A stretch of DNA of 13,692 bases from Christensenellaceae bacterium (GTDB taxonomy: Bacteria > Bacillota > Clostridia > Christensenellales > Aristaeellaceae), in NCBI GenBank assembly GCA_020025205.1, contig JAHHSO010000036.1:1-13692 (forward strand), in the 5' to 3' direction. The notes under the pieces are model-generated. The model saw only the letters and a program-made list of their open reading frames with translations, had not been told where the DNA came from and searched no databases. Below, piece after piece: positions 1 to 5,708 of the stretch. Within the stretch, counting starts at the first letter, position 1. Each line of letters begins with the position of its first letter. A program made the position numbers and the translations under genes.

Positions 1-54
1 TCTTTGCTGCCAGACTGTAAGCCTTGTCTGGCGCTTCACTTCTGTGATGGTCAT
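1..54 (-). CDS. tnpA: IS66-like accessory protein TnpA, N-terminal 18 residues only
   Basis: The minus strand reads from an ATG at 54 to the window edge and gives MTITEVKRQTRLTVWQQR. This resembles the opening of the small IS66-family accessory protein (TnpA), which starts with a similar TEV-(K/R)-R pattern and whose exact role in transposition is unclear. A strong Shine-Dalgarno sequence, GGGAGGTG, lies just upstream on the same strand (about 60-67). Only the beginning is present, so completeness cannot be judged. The assignment is from memory of the family and is moderate; another IS66-associated small protein is possible. Confidence 0.5.
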   Translation of the reverse strand, partial: MTITEVKRQTRLTVWQQR

Positions 55-81
55 CGCTACACCTCCCACACTTGAAAAGGG

Positions 82-112
82 ACTCTGAAAACTCTGTCCG
101 AGTTTTCAGAGT
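82..112 (-). repeat. Perfect 13-bp inverted repeat in the IS66-like leader
   Basis: The arms 82-94 (ACTCTGAAAACTC) and 100-112 (GAGTTTTCAGAGT) are exact reverse complements around the 5-nt loop TGTCC. The hairpin lies between the element end and its first gene. In minus-strand RNA it is followed by CCCUUUUC, a poor U-tract, so it is at best a weak terminator. It could protect the first gene from read-through transcription. Confidence 0.7.
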
Positions 113-170
113 GCTTGCTTTATGATCTCACAGATTGATGAAAGTGGGAAGGCGTGGGATTGTGGGGCGG

Positions 171-419
171 TTACCTATAAACAGCTTCTCCGCGCTTAGC
201 ATTGTAACTCGGTACTCGACCTCTGCTGCTCTTACGGGGTGCTGTACCACGCTTCAGCTCGTTGCCGACGGTGGTCGGGGAGCACCCCAACTCTCTGGCA
301 ATGGCTCTGTTGGACAGTCCTTGCCTTTTGAGTGCCTGAATCGCTCCTCTTTCTTCACGCTGAAGATGCTGTCCTCTCTTGCGTTCCGGCAGATTTGTGA
401 TATAATCATGGCAGTCCAT
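171..419 (-). pseudogene. IS30-like transposase, N-terminal remnant cut by another IS
   Basis: This is the first 82 codons of an IS30-family transposase, a DDE enzyme that moves the element. The best start is the ATG at 419, because AGGAGGG lies 8 nt upstream on the minus strand. The longer frame starting at 521 has no binding site. The residues include ERKRGQHLQREERGAI and a helix-turn-helix around residues 36-57 (SNRAIARELGCSPTTV), which is the typical DNA-binding head of the family. The frame ends in EAVYR followed by TAA, and the TAA lies in the first bases of the IS66-like end (GTAA). Known family members are roughly 300-350 residues, so the whole DDE catalytic domain is missing. The fragment cannot be an active transposase. 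Confidence 0.85.
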
Positions 420-521
420 AGTGATTGCCCTCCTCTGATAAATGTTGTGTTGCAACTCCATTTTATCATACGGGTAAATCACTATGGATTTTCTTATTAA
501 GTGTCCAACTTCATTATGCAA
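175..521 (-). mobile_element. IS30-like insertion sequence remnant
   Basis: This covers the truncated transposase and its upstream leader. The outer end of the element could not be fixed. A plausible terminus lies somewhere in 490-530, where the minus strand reads TAATGAAGTTGGACACTTAA, but no matching second end is in the window. The inner side stops at the IS66-like junction at 174/175. Confidence 0.55.
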
Positions 522-831
522 TCAACCGTTTTTAAAATATGAAAACCAGAAGAGATGATGATTTGTCTTCAAAGAATGTCATGGCCCGATTCGAGGAAGA
601 TCAACTTATAATAGGGTGTTCAAAAGGGCGTATCCGGCAAGAGCAATTGGGAATGTAAAACTGAATTTGGGCCTGGAAAAAGCTGAAGAAGGCAAGGCCT
701 GAAGTTTGGCTGGCTGGAACAGGAAGGGAGTATGATTTTGCTGCAATGAACTCAAAAAGACGATCAAAGAGTATATATCAGAAGATGGAGGTGGTTTCGC
801 GTGGCAATGGCTGACTGGCGCGGGCGCACTC
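522..831. other. Region without a convincing gene
   Basis: Nothing here has both a ribosome binding site and a recognisable product. The longest plus-strand frame with an ATG (539-658, 39 codons) has no binding site. A short open stretch around 664-810 encodes about 50 residues with WKKLKKARPEVWLAG, faintly like a glycosyltransferase fragment, but it lacks a start and is bounded by stops. The region may be decayed sequence beside the insertion elements. Confidence 0.5.
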
Positions 832-861
832 TTGCAAGAAGCGATCCTTTTATGGTATCCT
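832..861 (+). promoter_or_regulatory. Possible promoter for the flavodoxin-Nudix pair
   Basis: TTGCAA (832-837) is separated by 18 nt from TATCCT (856-861). A TGG directly before the -10 box gives an extended -10 pattern. Transcription would start near 868, leaving a leader of about 39 nt before the ATG at 907. The -10 box is imperfect. Confidence 0.4.
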
Positions 862-906
862 TAAAGACAGAAAGCAGAAGATCAAAAGAGAAAAGAAGGG
901 GTTCGA

Positions 907-1488
907 ATGGAATCGCTGTTTGGAAAGAAAAAGCGTGCACCGGGCGGGGCACTTGTCGTATACACGACAAAGCATGGACAGACGCAGCGATATGCCGAGC
1001 GCATTGCACAGCCGCTGGATGCACTGATTAAAGAGGCAGCCTATATGAAAGGCAGCAAGGCGGCAGCATACGATGTGATTGTAGTTGGCTGCTGCGTGTA
1101 TCAGGGCAAGGTGCATGGCCTTGATTTCCTTCAGGACAACCGGGAAGAGCTGAAGGGAAAGCGTATTGTGGTCTATACCTGCGGCATACTTGATCCGGAA
1201 ATACCGGAAATCAAGACATCGCTGGATCATCAGGTTCAGGAAGCACTGGGAGAAGAATTGGCAGATGCGAAAGTTTTCCACATGCGCGGCGCGATTCACT
1301 GGCGCAGTCTGGGGATTATGGAACATGTAAAGATGAAAAAATGGCTGAGCCAAATCAAAAAGAAGGGCGACAGGAGCGAAGCGGAGAATCAGCTTTTGGA
1401 AGCTGAAGGCGGAGTGATTGACTTTGGAGATGAAGCTGATTGTGCAGCTGTTGTGGCGGCAGCGCGCGGACTGGAAGGTGCGCTGTGA
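907..1488 (+). CDS. Flavodoxin-domain protein
   Basis: A 193-residue soluble protein. Residues 15-27 (ALVVYTTKHGQTQ) are a beta strand followed by the serine/threonine-rich loop that holds the FMN phosphate in flavodoxins. Residues 56-66 (YDVIVVGCCVY) and 85-93 (KRIVVYTCG) match the next two strands of the fold. The pattern is closest to the flavodoxin-like family that includes menaquinone-dependent protoporphyrinogen dehydrogenase HemG. Nothing nearby belongs to heme synthesis, so an electron-transfer role with unknown partner is the safer call. The start at 907 is supported by AGAAGGGG about 6-13 nt upstream. The C-terminal 40 residues are charged and outside the core fold. The stop overlaps the GTG start of the Nudix gene, so the two are probably translated together. 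Confidence 0.75.
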   Translation: MESLFGKKKRAPGGALVVYTTKHGQTQRYAERIAQPLDALIKEAAYMKGSKAAAYDVIVVGCCVYQGKVHGLDFLQDNREELKGKRIVVYTCGILDPEIPEIKTSLDHQVQEALGEELADAKVFHMRGAIHWRSLGIMEHVKMKKWLSQIKKKGDRSEAENQLLEAEGGVIDFGDEADCAAVVAAARGLEGAL

Positions 1489-2066
1489 AAAAACCGAACA
1501 TTTCTGCTGATTGGACGAAAACCATTTCAGACTATGAACCGAGAGATGAGCGGGAAGCGGCTGAAAAGAAGGAAATTCTGGCACTGATTGAGCGTGAAGG
1601 AGACAGCATTCTTGAAAGAAACTGTGCTTATGCGCACATGACAGCATCGTCGATGATTGTCAATCAGGACAGGACAAAAGTGCTGATGGCGTATCATAAA
1701 ATCTATAAAAGCTGGGCGTGGACGGGTGGCCATGCAGACGGAGATATGGATTTTGAAGCCGTGGCGAGGCGTGAAGCTTCGGAAGAAACGGGAATTTGCG
1801 GTCTTGTGCGCATCGGAAATGGCCCGGCATCGCTGGAAGTACTGCCTGTTTGGGCGCATGTCAAACGCGGAAAGTGGATCGGCAGCCATCTGCATTTGAA
1901 CGTTTCCTATTTATTTGAAGCGGATGACAGTCTGCCTGTCCGCATCGCTGAGGATGAAAACAGTGCTGTTGGTTGGATTGCGGTTGCGGATCTTGACCAG
2001 TATGTAACGGAGAAAACCATGCTTCCAATTTATGAACGTTTGCTTTCCAGAGTGAACGATTGTTAA
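1485..2066 (+). CDS. Nudix hydrolase
   Basis: A 193-residue protein that should hydrolyse a nucleoside diphosphate linked to another group; the substrate cannot be told. Residues 82-104 fit the Nudix box: glycine at 82, then RREASEETGI at 95-104, with the metal-binding REA and EE elements intact. The first glutamate of the consensus (position 88) is methionine. This residue is less critical than the later glutamates. The chosen start is GTG at 1485, overlapping the previous stop as GTGA, because GGAAGG lies 8-10 nt upstream and the fold then begins naturally. The frame is also open upstream from an ATG at 1440, but that would run 45 nt into the flavodoxin gene. The N-terminal 50 residues form a helical extension before the Nudix domain. 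Confidence 0.85.
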   Translation: MKKPNISADWTKTISDYEPRDEREAAEKKEILALIEREGDSILERNCAYAHMTASSMIVNQDRTKVLMAYHKIYKSWAWTGGHADGDMDFEAVARREASEETGICGLVRIGNGPASLEVLPVWAHVKRGKWIGSHLHLNVSYLFEADDSLPVRIAEDENSAVGWIAVADLDQYVTEKTMLPIYERLLSRVNDC

Positions 2067-2093
2067 ATACTTACAATAAACATGCGAATATGC

Positions 2094-2122
2094 TTGACCA
2101 ATGAGCACAAGAACCCTATACT
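2094..2122 (+). promoter_or_regulatory. Sigma-A-type promoter of hpf
   Basis: TTGACC (2094-2099), a 17-nt spacer and TATACT (2117-2122) make a near-consensus promoter. The expected start is near 2129, giving an untranslated leader of about 65 nt. It makes hpf independent of the Nudix gene. Confidence 0.75.
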
Positions 2123-2195
2123 GTAAATACAGAAAGGAGAAAAAGAAAAAGTAACTCGTTTCCACAAGGCAATTCCAGTAAAGGAGGCCGAACAG

Positions 2196-2741
2196 ATGAT
2201 CGTTCGTTTTTCGTTGAAGAATGCACATGTCCCCGAGACAATCGTGGAGACCATGGAGCACAGAATTCACCAGCGCATGGATGCTTATTTCAAGGAGGAA
2301 GCGGAAGAGGCGACCGTCATTTCCGTCCGCATTACCGAACAGAAAAGCACGTATAAAGTCGAAATGACCATGCCCTATCTGGGCCACACACTTCGCACAG
2401 AAAACCAGGAGCGGGAAATTTCTCTTCCTGCGCTGGATAAAGGCATAGATGTTCTTGAAAGGCAGATGAAGAAGCTCAGAACCCGTCTTGGACGCGATCT
2501 GAGAAAAAAGCCGCCTGTCTTTGAAGGCGCTGAAGAAGCGCAGGAAGTTGAAGAAGACGAGCAGGTGCTTCGTGTGAAACGTTACGCGGCGAAGCCCATG
2601 AGTGTCGAGGACGCCATTCTGGAAATGAACCTGCTGGGTCATTCGTTCTACATGTTTAACAATATCGAATCCGGCAAGGCCGCAACAGTATATCGCCGCA
2701 GGGACGGCGGCTGCGGCTTGATTGAGCTTGAGGACCTCTAA
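2196..2741 (+). CDS. hpf: Ribosome hibernation promoting factor, long form
   Basis: A 181-residue cytoplasmic protein that binds the 30S decoding centre and pairs 70S ribosomes into inactive 100S dimers under stress. Residues 1-100 are the S30AE/RaiA ribosome-binding domain. Residues 101-124 are an acidic, charged linker. Residues 126-179 are the dimerising C-terminal domain, with VKRYAAKPMSVEDAILEM, the GHSFYMFNN segment and TVYRRRDGGCGLIE, all highly typical of the long form. The length matches the family. The start is secure: AAAGGAGG sits 8-9 nt before the ATG. It has its own promoter at 2094-2122. The next gene begins 112 nt downstream on the same strand with no obvious terminator between, so some cotranscription is likely. 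Confidence 0.95.
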   Translation: MIVRFSLKNAHVPETIVETMEHRIHQRMDAYFKEEAEEATVISVRITEQKSTYKVEMTMPYLGHTLRTENQEREISLPALDKGIDVLERQMKKLRTRLGRDLRKKPPVFEGAEEAQEVEEDEQVLRVKRYAAKPMSVEDAILEMNLLGHSFYMFNNIESGKAATVYRRRDGGCGLIELEDL

Positions 2742-2846
2742 AAGGCTCAAGTGCCGGGGCGATTGGCTTGGGTATGCAAAAGCATGCCGGGTCGATAGAG
2801 TCAGAAGTCCCTGACGCGGCAAGCGTGAGGGCACAAAGAAAGGATG
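2742..2846 (+). other. Candidate structured RNA between hpf and the acidic membrane protein gene
   Basis: The segment can fold into a closed multibranch shape. GTGCC (2751-2755) can pair with GGCAC (2830-2834). Inside are a 7-bp hairpin GGTATGC / GCATGCC with an AAAA loop (2771-2788), a supporting 5-bp helix 2760-2764 with 2790-2794, and a second hairpin GTCAG / CTGAC (2800-2815). The outer helix ends just before the ribosome binding site of the next gene. This layout is compatible with a leader that controls that gene. I do not recognise any known riboswitch class in it. Confidence 0.35.
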
Positions 2847-2853
2847 ATTGCCG

Positions 2854-3222
2854 ATGCAGCCGGGTATGAAAGTATTGATCGCCATATTGGTATGTGCGTT
2901 GATTGTTGTGGTTGGATTGATTGTTATGACAAAGGGCACGGAGGATGGCACACAGAAGCCTGATGCCACGCAGACCATGCTCCCCGCGGAAGAACCCGCA
3001 GAGACAAGCCAGATCGAAGAGCAGACAGCAACGGACAATCTGGAAGCTATCCCTGAAGAGAACGCTGAACAGGCGCAGACTGACAATGAACAGGCGCAGG
3101 AAGTGATGTATGAAGGAGCGCTGGCAGGGATGACGGAAGAGGAAATAGCCGAAATGGCGATCGCTGAGGAAAACTCTGCAGAAAGAACAAGCGACAACGG
3201 CGGGGAGGACGCCGTAGATTAA
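2854..3222 (+). CDS. Small membrane-anchored acidic protein, function unknown
   Basis: A 122-residue protein. Residues 5-27 (KVLIAILVCALIVVVGLIVM) form a single hydrophobic segment followed by a lysine. The rest (28-122) is very rich in Glu, Gln, Ala and Thr and almost free of aromatic residues, so it is likely a disordered or helical tail. There is no proper lipobox, since the residue before the cysteine is valine, so the segment looks like an uncleaved anchor. With the short charged N-terminus the tail may lie outside the cell. The start is the ATG at 2854 because AAAGGA ends about 10 nt upstream. A TTG at 2848 is too close to that site, and an ATG at 2866 would also work. It follows hpf and a foldable intergenic stretch. 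I do not recognise a family. Confidence 0.65.
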   Translation: MQPGMKVLIAILVCALIVVVGLIVMTKGTEDGTQKPDATQTMLPAEEPAETSQIEEQTATDNLEAIPEENAEQAQTDNEQAQEVMYEGALAGMTEEEIAEMAIAEENSAERTSDNGGEDAVD

Positions 3223-3342
3223 AGCTGATTTAAAAAGTGAATAGGTTTAAAAGTTCCATAAGGTGACCCGAGAGACTGTCTCTCTGACGCGTGCTGATGC
3301 GCGCGCAATATAGGAAATGAGAACCCTGATGAACGACGCAAA
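3223..3342 (+). other. Foldable non-coding stretch upstream of a terminator
   Basis: No gene is visible. Two tight hairpins lie side by side: GAGAGA / TCTCTC around a CTG loop (3270-3284) and CGCGTGC / GCGCGCG around TGAT (3288-3305). Downstream, AACCCT (3322-3327) could pair with GGGGT at 3343-3347, which is the 5' arm of the terminator that follows. That would be a competing, antiterminator-like pairing. It may be a structured 3' untranslated region or a small RNA. No clear promoter was found in front of it. Confidence 0.35.
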
Positions 3343-3374
3343 GGGGTGTCCTGCATGACGGGACACTCCTTTTT
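3343..3374 (+). terminator. Rho-independent terminator
   Basis: The arms 3343-3351 (GGGGTGTCC) and 3361-3369 (GGACACTCC) form a 9-bp stem with one G-U pair and a 9-nt loop. Five T residues follow. It ends the hpf-acidic protein transcript before the tRNA operon. Confidence 0.85.
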
Positions 3375-3424
3375 CACGATTTTTAAATGGAAAAATTAAA
3401 ATTTGAAGAATTTTGAAAAAACCA

Positions 3425-3453
3425 TTGACAATTGGTGTAAAGTGGTGTATTAT
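3425..3453 (+). promoter_or_regulatory. Promoter of the tRNA operon
   Basis: TTGACA (3425-3430) is a perfect -35 box, with a 17-nt spacer to TATTAT (3448-3453). Transcription should begin near 3460. The leader then contains a 7-bp stem, TCGCCGC (3462-3468) with GCGGCGA (3488-3494), that would be removed when RNase P cuts the first tRNA. Confidence 0.85.
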
Positions 3454-3505
3454 ATATCTCGTCGCCGCGCTCAGCACAAGAAGTGATGCGGCGAAGGATC
3501 AGTTT

Positions 3506-3581
3506 GGGAGCATAGCTCAGCTGGGAGAGCATCTGCCTTACAAGCAGAGGGTCACAGGTTCGAGCCCTGTTGTTCCCACCA
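3506..3581 (+). tRNA. tRNA-Val (anticodon TAC)
   Basis: A 76-nt cloverleaf. The acceptor GGGAGCA pairs with TGTTCCC, the anticodon loop reads CTTACAA, the T-arm carries GGTTCGAGC, and CCA is encoded. It is the first gene of a five-tRNA operon. Confidence 0.96.
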
Positions 3582-3594
3582 ATTTCATAAAAGT

Positions 3595-3671
3595 GGCGCG
3601 GTAGTTCAGTCGGTTAGAATGCCAGCCTGTCACGCTGGAGGTCGAGGGTTCGAGCCCCTTCCGCGTCGCCA
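3595..3671 (+). tRNA. tRNA-Asp (anticodon GTC)
   Basis: A 77-nt cloverleaf. The acceptor GGCGCGG pairs with CCGCGTC through one G-U pair, the anticodon loop is CTGTCAC, the discriminator is G as expected for Asp, and CCA is encoded. It lies 13 nt after tRNA-Val. Confidence 0.96.
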
Positions 3672-3674
3672 TTT

Positions 3675-3750
3675 GCCTTGGTAGCTCAGTCGGTAGAGCA
3701 GCAGACTGAAAATCTGCGTGTCGGTGGTTCGATTCCGCCCCAAGGCACCA
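3675..3750 (+). tRNA. tRNA-Phe (anticodon GAA)
   Basis: A 76-nt cloverleaf. The acceptor GCCTTGG pairs perfectly with CCAAGGC, the anticodon loop is CTGAAAA, and CCA is encoded. It lies only 3 nt after tRNA-Asp. Confidence 0.96.
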
Positions 3751-3753
3751 TAT

Positions 3754-3828
3754 GCGGTAGTAGCTCAGTGGTAGAGTGCCACCTTGCCAAGGTGGATGTC
3801 GCGAGTCCGAATCTCGTCTACCGCTCCA
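3754..3828 (+). tRNA. tRNA-Gly (anticodon GCC)
   Basis: A 75-nt cloverleaf. The acceptor GCGGTAG pairs with CTACCGC, the anticodon loop is TTGCCAA in a strong GCCACC/GGTGG-type stem, the discriminator is T and CCA is encoded. The T-arm reads GTCCGAATC, where the usual TTC is TCC. That variant is known in some glycine tRNAs. Confidence 0.95.
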
Positions 3829-3831
3829 ATT

Positions 3832-3906
3832 GGCGCCATGGCCAAGTGGTAAGGCAAAGCTCTGCAAAAGCTTCACTCTCCAGTTCGAATCTGGATGGCG
3901 CCTCCA
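3832..3906 (+). tRNA. tRNA-Cys (anticodon GCA)
   Basis: A 75-nt cloverleaf. The acceptor GGCGCCA pairs perfectly with TGGCGCC, the anticodon loop is CTGCAAA, the discriminator is T as expected for Cys and CCA is encoded. It is the last tRNA, 8 nt before the terminator hairpin. Confidence 0.95.
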
Positions 3907-3914
3907 CTACAAAG

Positions 3915-3940
3915 CTCAGACAGTTTTGTCTGAGTTTTTT
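3915..3940 (+). terminator. Terminator of the tRNA operon
   Basis: A perfect 8-bp stem, CTCAGACA (3915-3922) with TGTCTGAG (3927-3934), has a GTTT loop and is followed by six T residues. Confidence 0.93.
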
Positions 3941-4053
3941 GTTTTCTTCAATCATTTTAGATTGATCAAGTCAAGGCAGGCACTTTGCCGAAGAAAATTT
4001 CATCATGAAACGGGATGCCTGAGTGAAAAAGTGCATAATGATTTTTACAACAT
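3941..4053 (+). other. Gene-free stretch, possible small RNA ahead of a terminator
   Basis: No coding region is visible. The bases GCACTTT (3980-3986) and AAAGTGC (4028-4034) can close a loop that contains the hairpin TTTCA / TGAAA (3998-4010). A strong-looking terminator follows at 4054-4086 although no gene precedes it. Together these hint at a short non-coding transcript of roughly 120-140 nt. I found no convincing promoter. Confidence 0.3.
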
Positions 4054-4086
4054 GAATCAGAATGTTTACAGCTGATTCTTTTTTTT
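4054..4086 (+). terminator. Rho-independent terminator without an upstream gene
   Basis: GAATCAG (4054-4060) pairs with CTGATTC (4072-4078) around an 11-nt loop, then eight T residues follow (4079-4086). It points along the plus strand. It may back up the tRNA terminator or end a small RNA. Confidence 0.65.
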
Positions 4087-4265
4087 ATATCTGATGCGTG
4101 AAAAAGTGCTGCATATGTCATCGACGCTTTTGATTTGGAAATATCGATATTGCGCCGGGTGCAGCCTTCGAATTTTTTGTACATGTTCACCATTACAACC
4201 GCTTTTGTTTTCACCTGATAAAAGTACGGAGCGGTGCAGAAAAGGTGATTGGGCGGCGCGATAAT

Positions 4266-4294
4266 TTGTGAGCGTTGGAAAGCAAGCTTATATA
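4266..4294 (+). promoter_or_regulatory. Likely promoter of the membrane protein gene
   Basis: TTGTGA (4266-4271), a 17-nt spacer and TATATA (4289-4294) fit a sigma-A promoter. The surrounding 4285-4312 segment is AT-rich. The leader would be about 70 nt. Confidence 0.45.
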
Positions 4295-4370
4295 TAAATA
4301 TATTTGGAACGCAATTTTTTATGCTTTCAGCCGTCTATATGTGTAGAGAACATGTAGAGGGGTTGAAAAA

Positions 4371-5573
4371 ATGGAGAAAGAGGACGTGCTGACCGCTTTG
4401 GGGACGATAGGGGCTGTGCTGGCGGTGCTGCTGGCAGCGGCTTCGTTTACGGGCAGATGGCCGACTGATTCCAACGAATATTCTTCTTATACTTTGCAGG
4501 CTTGTGCCTGGCTGGAGGGAAGGTTGGATTTGGGAAAGGATTATCCATGGCTCGAACTGGCTGTTGTAGACGGAAAATACTATGTCAGCTTTCCGCCGTT
4601 TCCTTCCTTTGTACTGCTGCCGTTCGCGGCAATTTTCGGAAAAAATACGCCGGATCACCTGATTTCGCTGGCATTTACCGTGCTGGGCATCGTGTATGCG
4701 ATGAAGATTTATAAGCGTATGAAAGGAAATATGGAATGTGCGGCGGGGGCAGTGCTCTTTCTTTTTTTGTCAAACGGCTATTTGTTCATTGCCATGCGGG
4801 GCTGGGTGTGGTTTCTGGCACAGACCTTGTATTTTTCCCTGATGCTGATGGCCATTGATCAGGCTCTGGCGGGGCATGAGGGCTGTTCGGCAGCAGCGCT
4901 GGCGTGCGCGTTTGGATGCAGGCCGATGGCGATTTTCTATGCGCCGCTTCTGGCGGTGATTGCATTCAGAAGATGGAAAATTCGTCATTTGGATGGCTGC
5001 GTTTTGGAATGGATAAAAGAGAAAAGCCTTCACCTGATTCCGGCAGTTCTGATTATCTGCATCTATATGGGGCTGAATGCGGCGCGCTTTGGAAGCCCTT
5101 TTGAATTCGGACACAACTATCTGCCTGAATTTGTTCGGGAAAAACAGTTTGATATCCGCTATGTGCCCGATCATTTCCGTCAGATGTTCAGGCTGCCCAA
5201 AGCGGGCGGAAAAAATGGGGCGCTTATCTACGATTGCTTTGACTGGACGGCCGTCTGGCTTTTGACACCGATGAGCGTCCTTTTTCTGCTGGCGTGGGCA
5301 AAGGCTGTTTGGAAGGGACAGAAAACATTTGAAACGATGGTTCTGCCCATACTTCTGGCGGCGCATCTGATGTTTTTGTGCTGCCATAGGACGCTGGGCG
5401 GTTTTCAGTTCGGCAACCGATATCTGGTAGATATGCTGCCGATTTTGTATTATGCGATCCTCTTTTGGAAACCGCAGGGAAAGGGCTATGCGGCCCTGTT
5501 CATGAGCATGGGCATGATGGGATTTGCTGTCAATCTTCTGGGAACAGTGATGGCTTATCATCTGGCGAAGTAA
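4371..5573 (+). CDS. Polytopic membrane protein, GT-C glycosyltransferase-like
   Basis: A 400-residue integral membrane protein with about eight or nine hydrophobic segments, for example around residues 8-25, 76-90, 98-113, 124-140, 147-163, 220-236, 294-311, 323-338, 353-367 and 373-393. Two soluble loops stand out: residues 27-75, containing DSNEY and ending DGKYYVSFPPFPS, and residues 237-290, starting NAARFGSPFEFGHNY. Both patterns are familiar from bacterial GT-C-type (PMT/family 39-like) proteins, which move a sugar from a lipid-phosphate donor onto an acceptor outside the membrane. The acidic residue at 33 could serve as the catalytic base, but this is inference. The start is supported by AGAGGGG 8 nt upstream. 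It stands alone, with its own promoter and a long terminator, so context gives no acceptor. Confidence 0.6.
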   Translation: MEKEDVLTALGTIGAVLAVLLAAASFTGRWPTDSNEYSSYTLQACAWLEGRLDLGKDYPWLELAVVDGKYYVSFPPFPSFVLLPFAAIFGKNTPDHLISLAFTVLGIVYAMKIYKRMKGNMECAAGAVLFLFLSNGYLFIAMRGWVWFLAQTLYFSLMLMAIDQALAGHEGCSAAALACAFGCRPMAIFYAPLLAVIAFRRWKIRHLDGCVLEWIKEKSLHLIPAVLIICIYMGLNAARFGSPFEFGHNYLPEFVREKQFDIRYVPDHFRQMFRLPKAGGKNGALIYDCFDWTAVWLLTPMSVLFLLAWAKAVWKGQKTFETMVLPILLAAHLMFLCCHRTLGGFQFGNRYLVDMLPILYYAILFWKPQGKGYAALFMSMGMMGFAVNLLGTVMAYHLAK

Positions 5574-5583
5574 ACGAATCAAG

Positions 5584-5636
5584 CCCCTTTGTATGGATGT
5601 CAACATGGAAGGACATCCATATAAAGGGGTATTTTT
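5584..5636 (+). terminator. Strong long-stem terminator
   Basis: An 18-bp stem with a single G-U pair (5584-5601 with 5612-5629) surrounds a 10-nt loop and is followed by TATTTTT. It separates the membrane protein gene from the CRISPR-Cas operon. The A-rich sequence is not matched on the other side, so it works mainly on the plus strand. Confidence 0.9.
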
Positions 5637-5679
5637 GCGCTTTTTACAGCAAAAAATACGATTTTATGTCGATTTTATC

Positions 5680-5708
5680 TTGATTCAATGGATGAAATAT
5701 GATATATT
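5680..5708 (+). promoter_or_regulatory. Promoter of the type I-C cas operon
   Basis: TTGATT (5680-5685), a 17-nt spacer and TATATT (5703-5708) lie in a very AT-rich stretch directly after the terminator. The leader before cas3 would be about 65 nt. No repressor site was recognised. Confidence 0.6.

Larger units (their letters stand above)
1..174 (-). mobile_element. Left end of an IS66-like insertion sequence (continues past the window start)
   Basis: Read on the minus strand, the element appears to begin at 174 with GTAACCGCCCC. Members of the IS66 family are known to have termini starting GTAA. The boundary also fits because the IS30-like reading frame next to it is lost exactly here. Inside lie a leader of about 120 nt, a perfect 13-bp hairpin and the start of the first gene. 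The other end and the 8-bp target duplication typical of the family lie outside the window, so the family assignment rests on the terminal bases and 18 residues of the first protein. Confidence 0.55.

Noticed and set aside
135..500. A 121-codon plus-strand open frame
   Set aside because: It is antisense to the IS30-like transposase fragment and crosses the IS junction, with no binding site.
607..612. A perfect TATAAT hexamer in the gene-free region
   Set aside because: No acceptable -35 box is found 16-18 nt upstream, and no gene follows at a suitable distance.
539..658. Short plus-strand frame of 39 codons
   Set aside because: No ribosome binding site and no recognisable sequence. Kept only as part of the gene-free region.
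850..1647. A 265-codon minus-strand open frame
   Set aside because: It lies antisense to the flavodoxin and Nudix genes, which have clear domains and binding sites. There is no support for a second gene.
1911..3197. A 428-codon minus-strand open frame
   Set aside because: It runs antisense through the Nudix, hpf and acidic protein genes. It has low-complexity Ser/Ala/Phe content, no ribosome binding site and no recognisable family, so it is a shadow of the codon bias of the plus-strand genes.
3413..3965. Open frames on both strands across the tRNA cluster, e.g. a minus-strand frame containing GLEPSTSSVTGWHSN and plus-strand frames with SIAQLGEHLP
   Set aside because: These are translations of tRNA genes and their complements, a well-known source of false protein predictions. 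The five cloverleaf structures fully explain the sequence.
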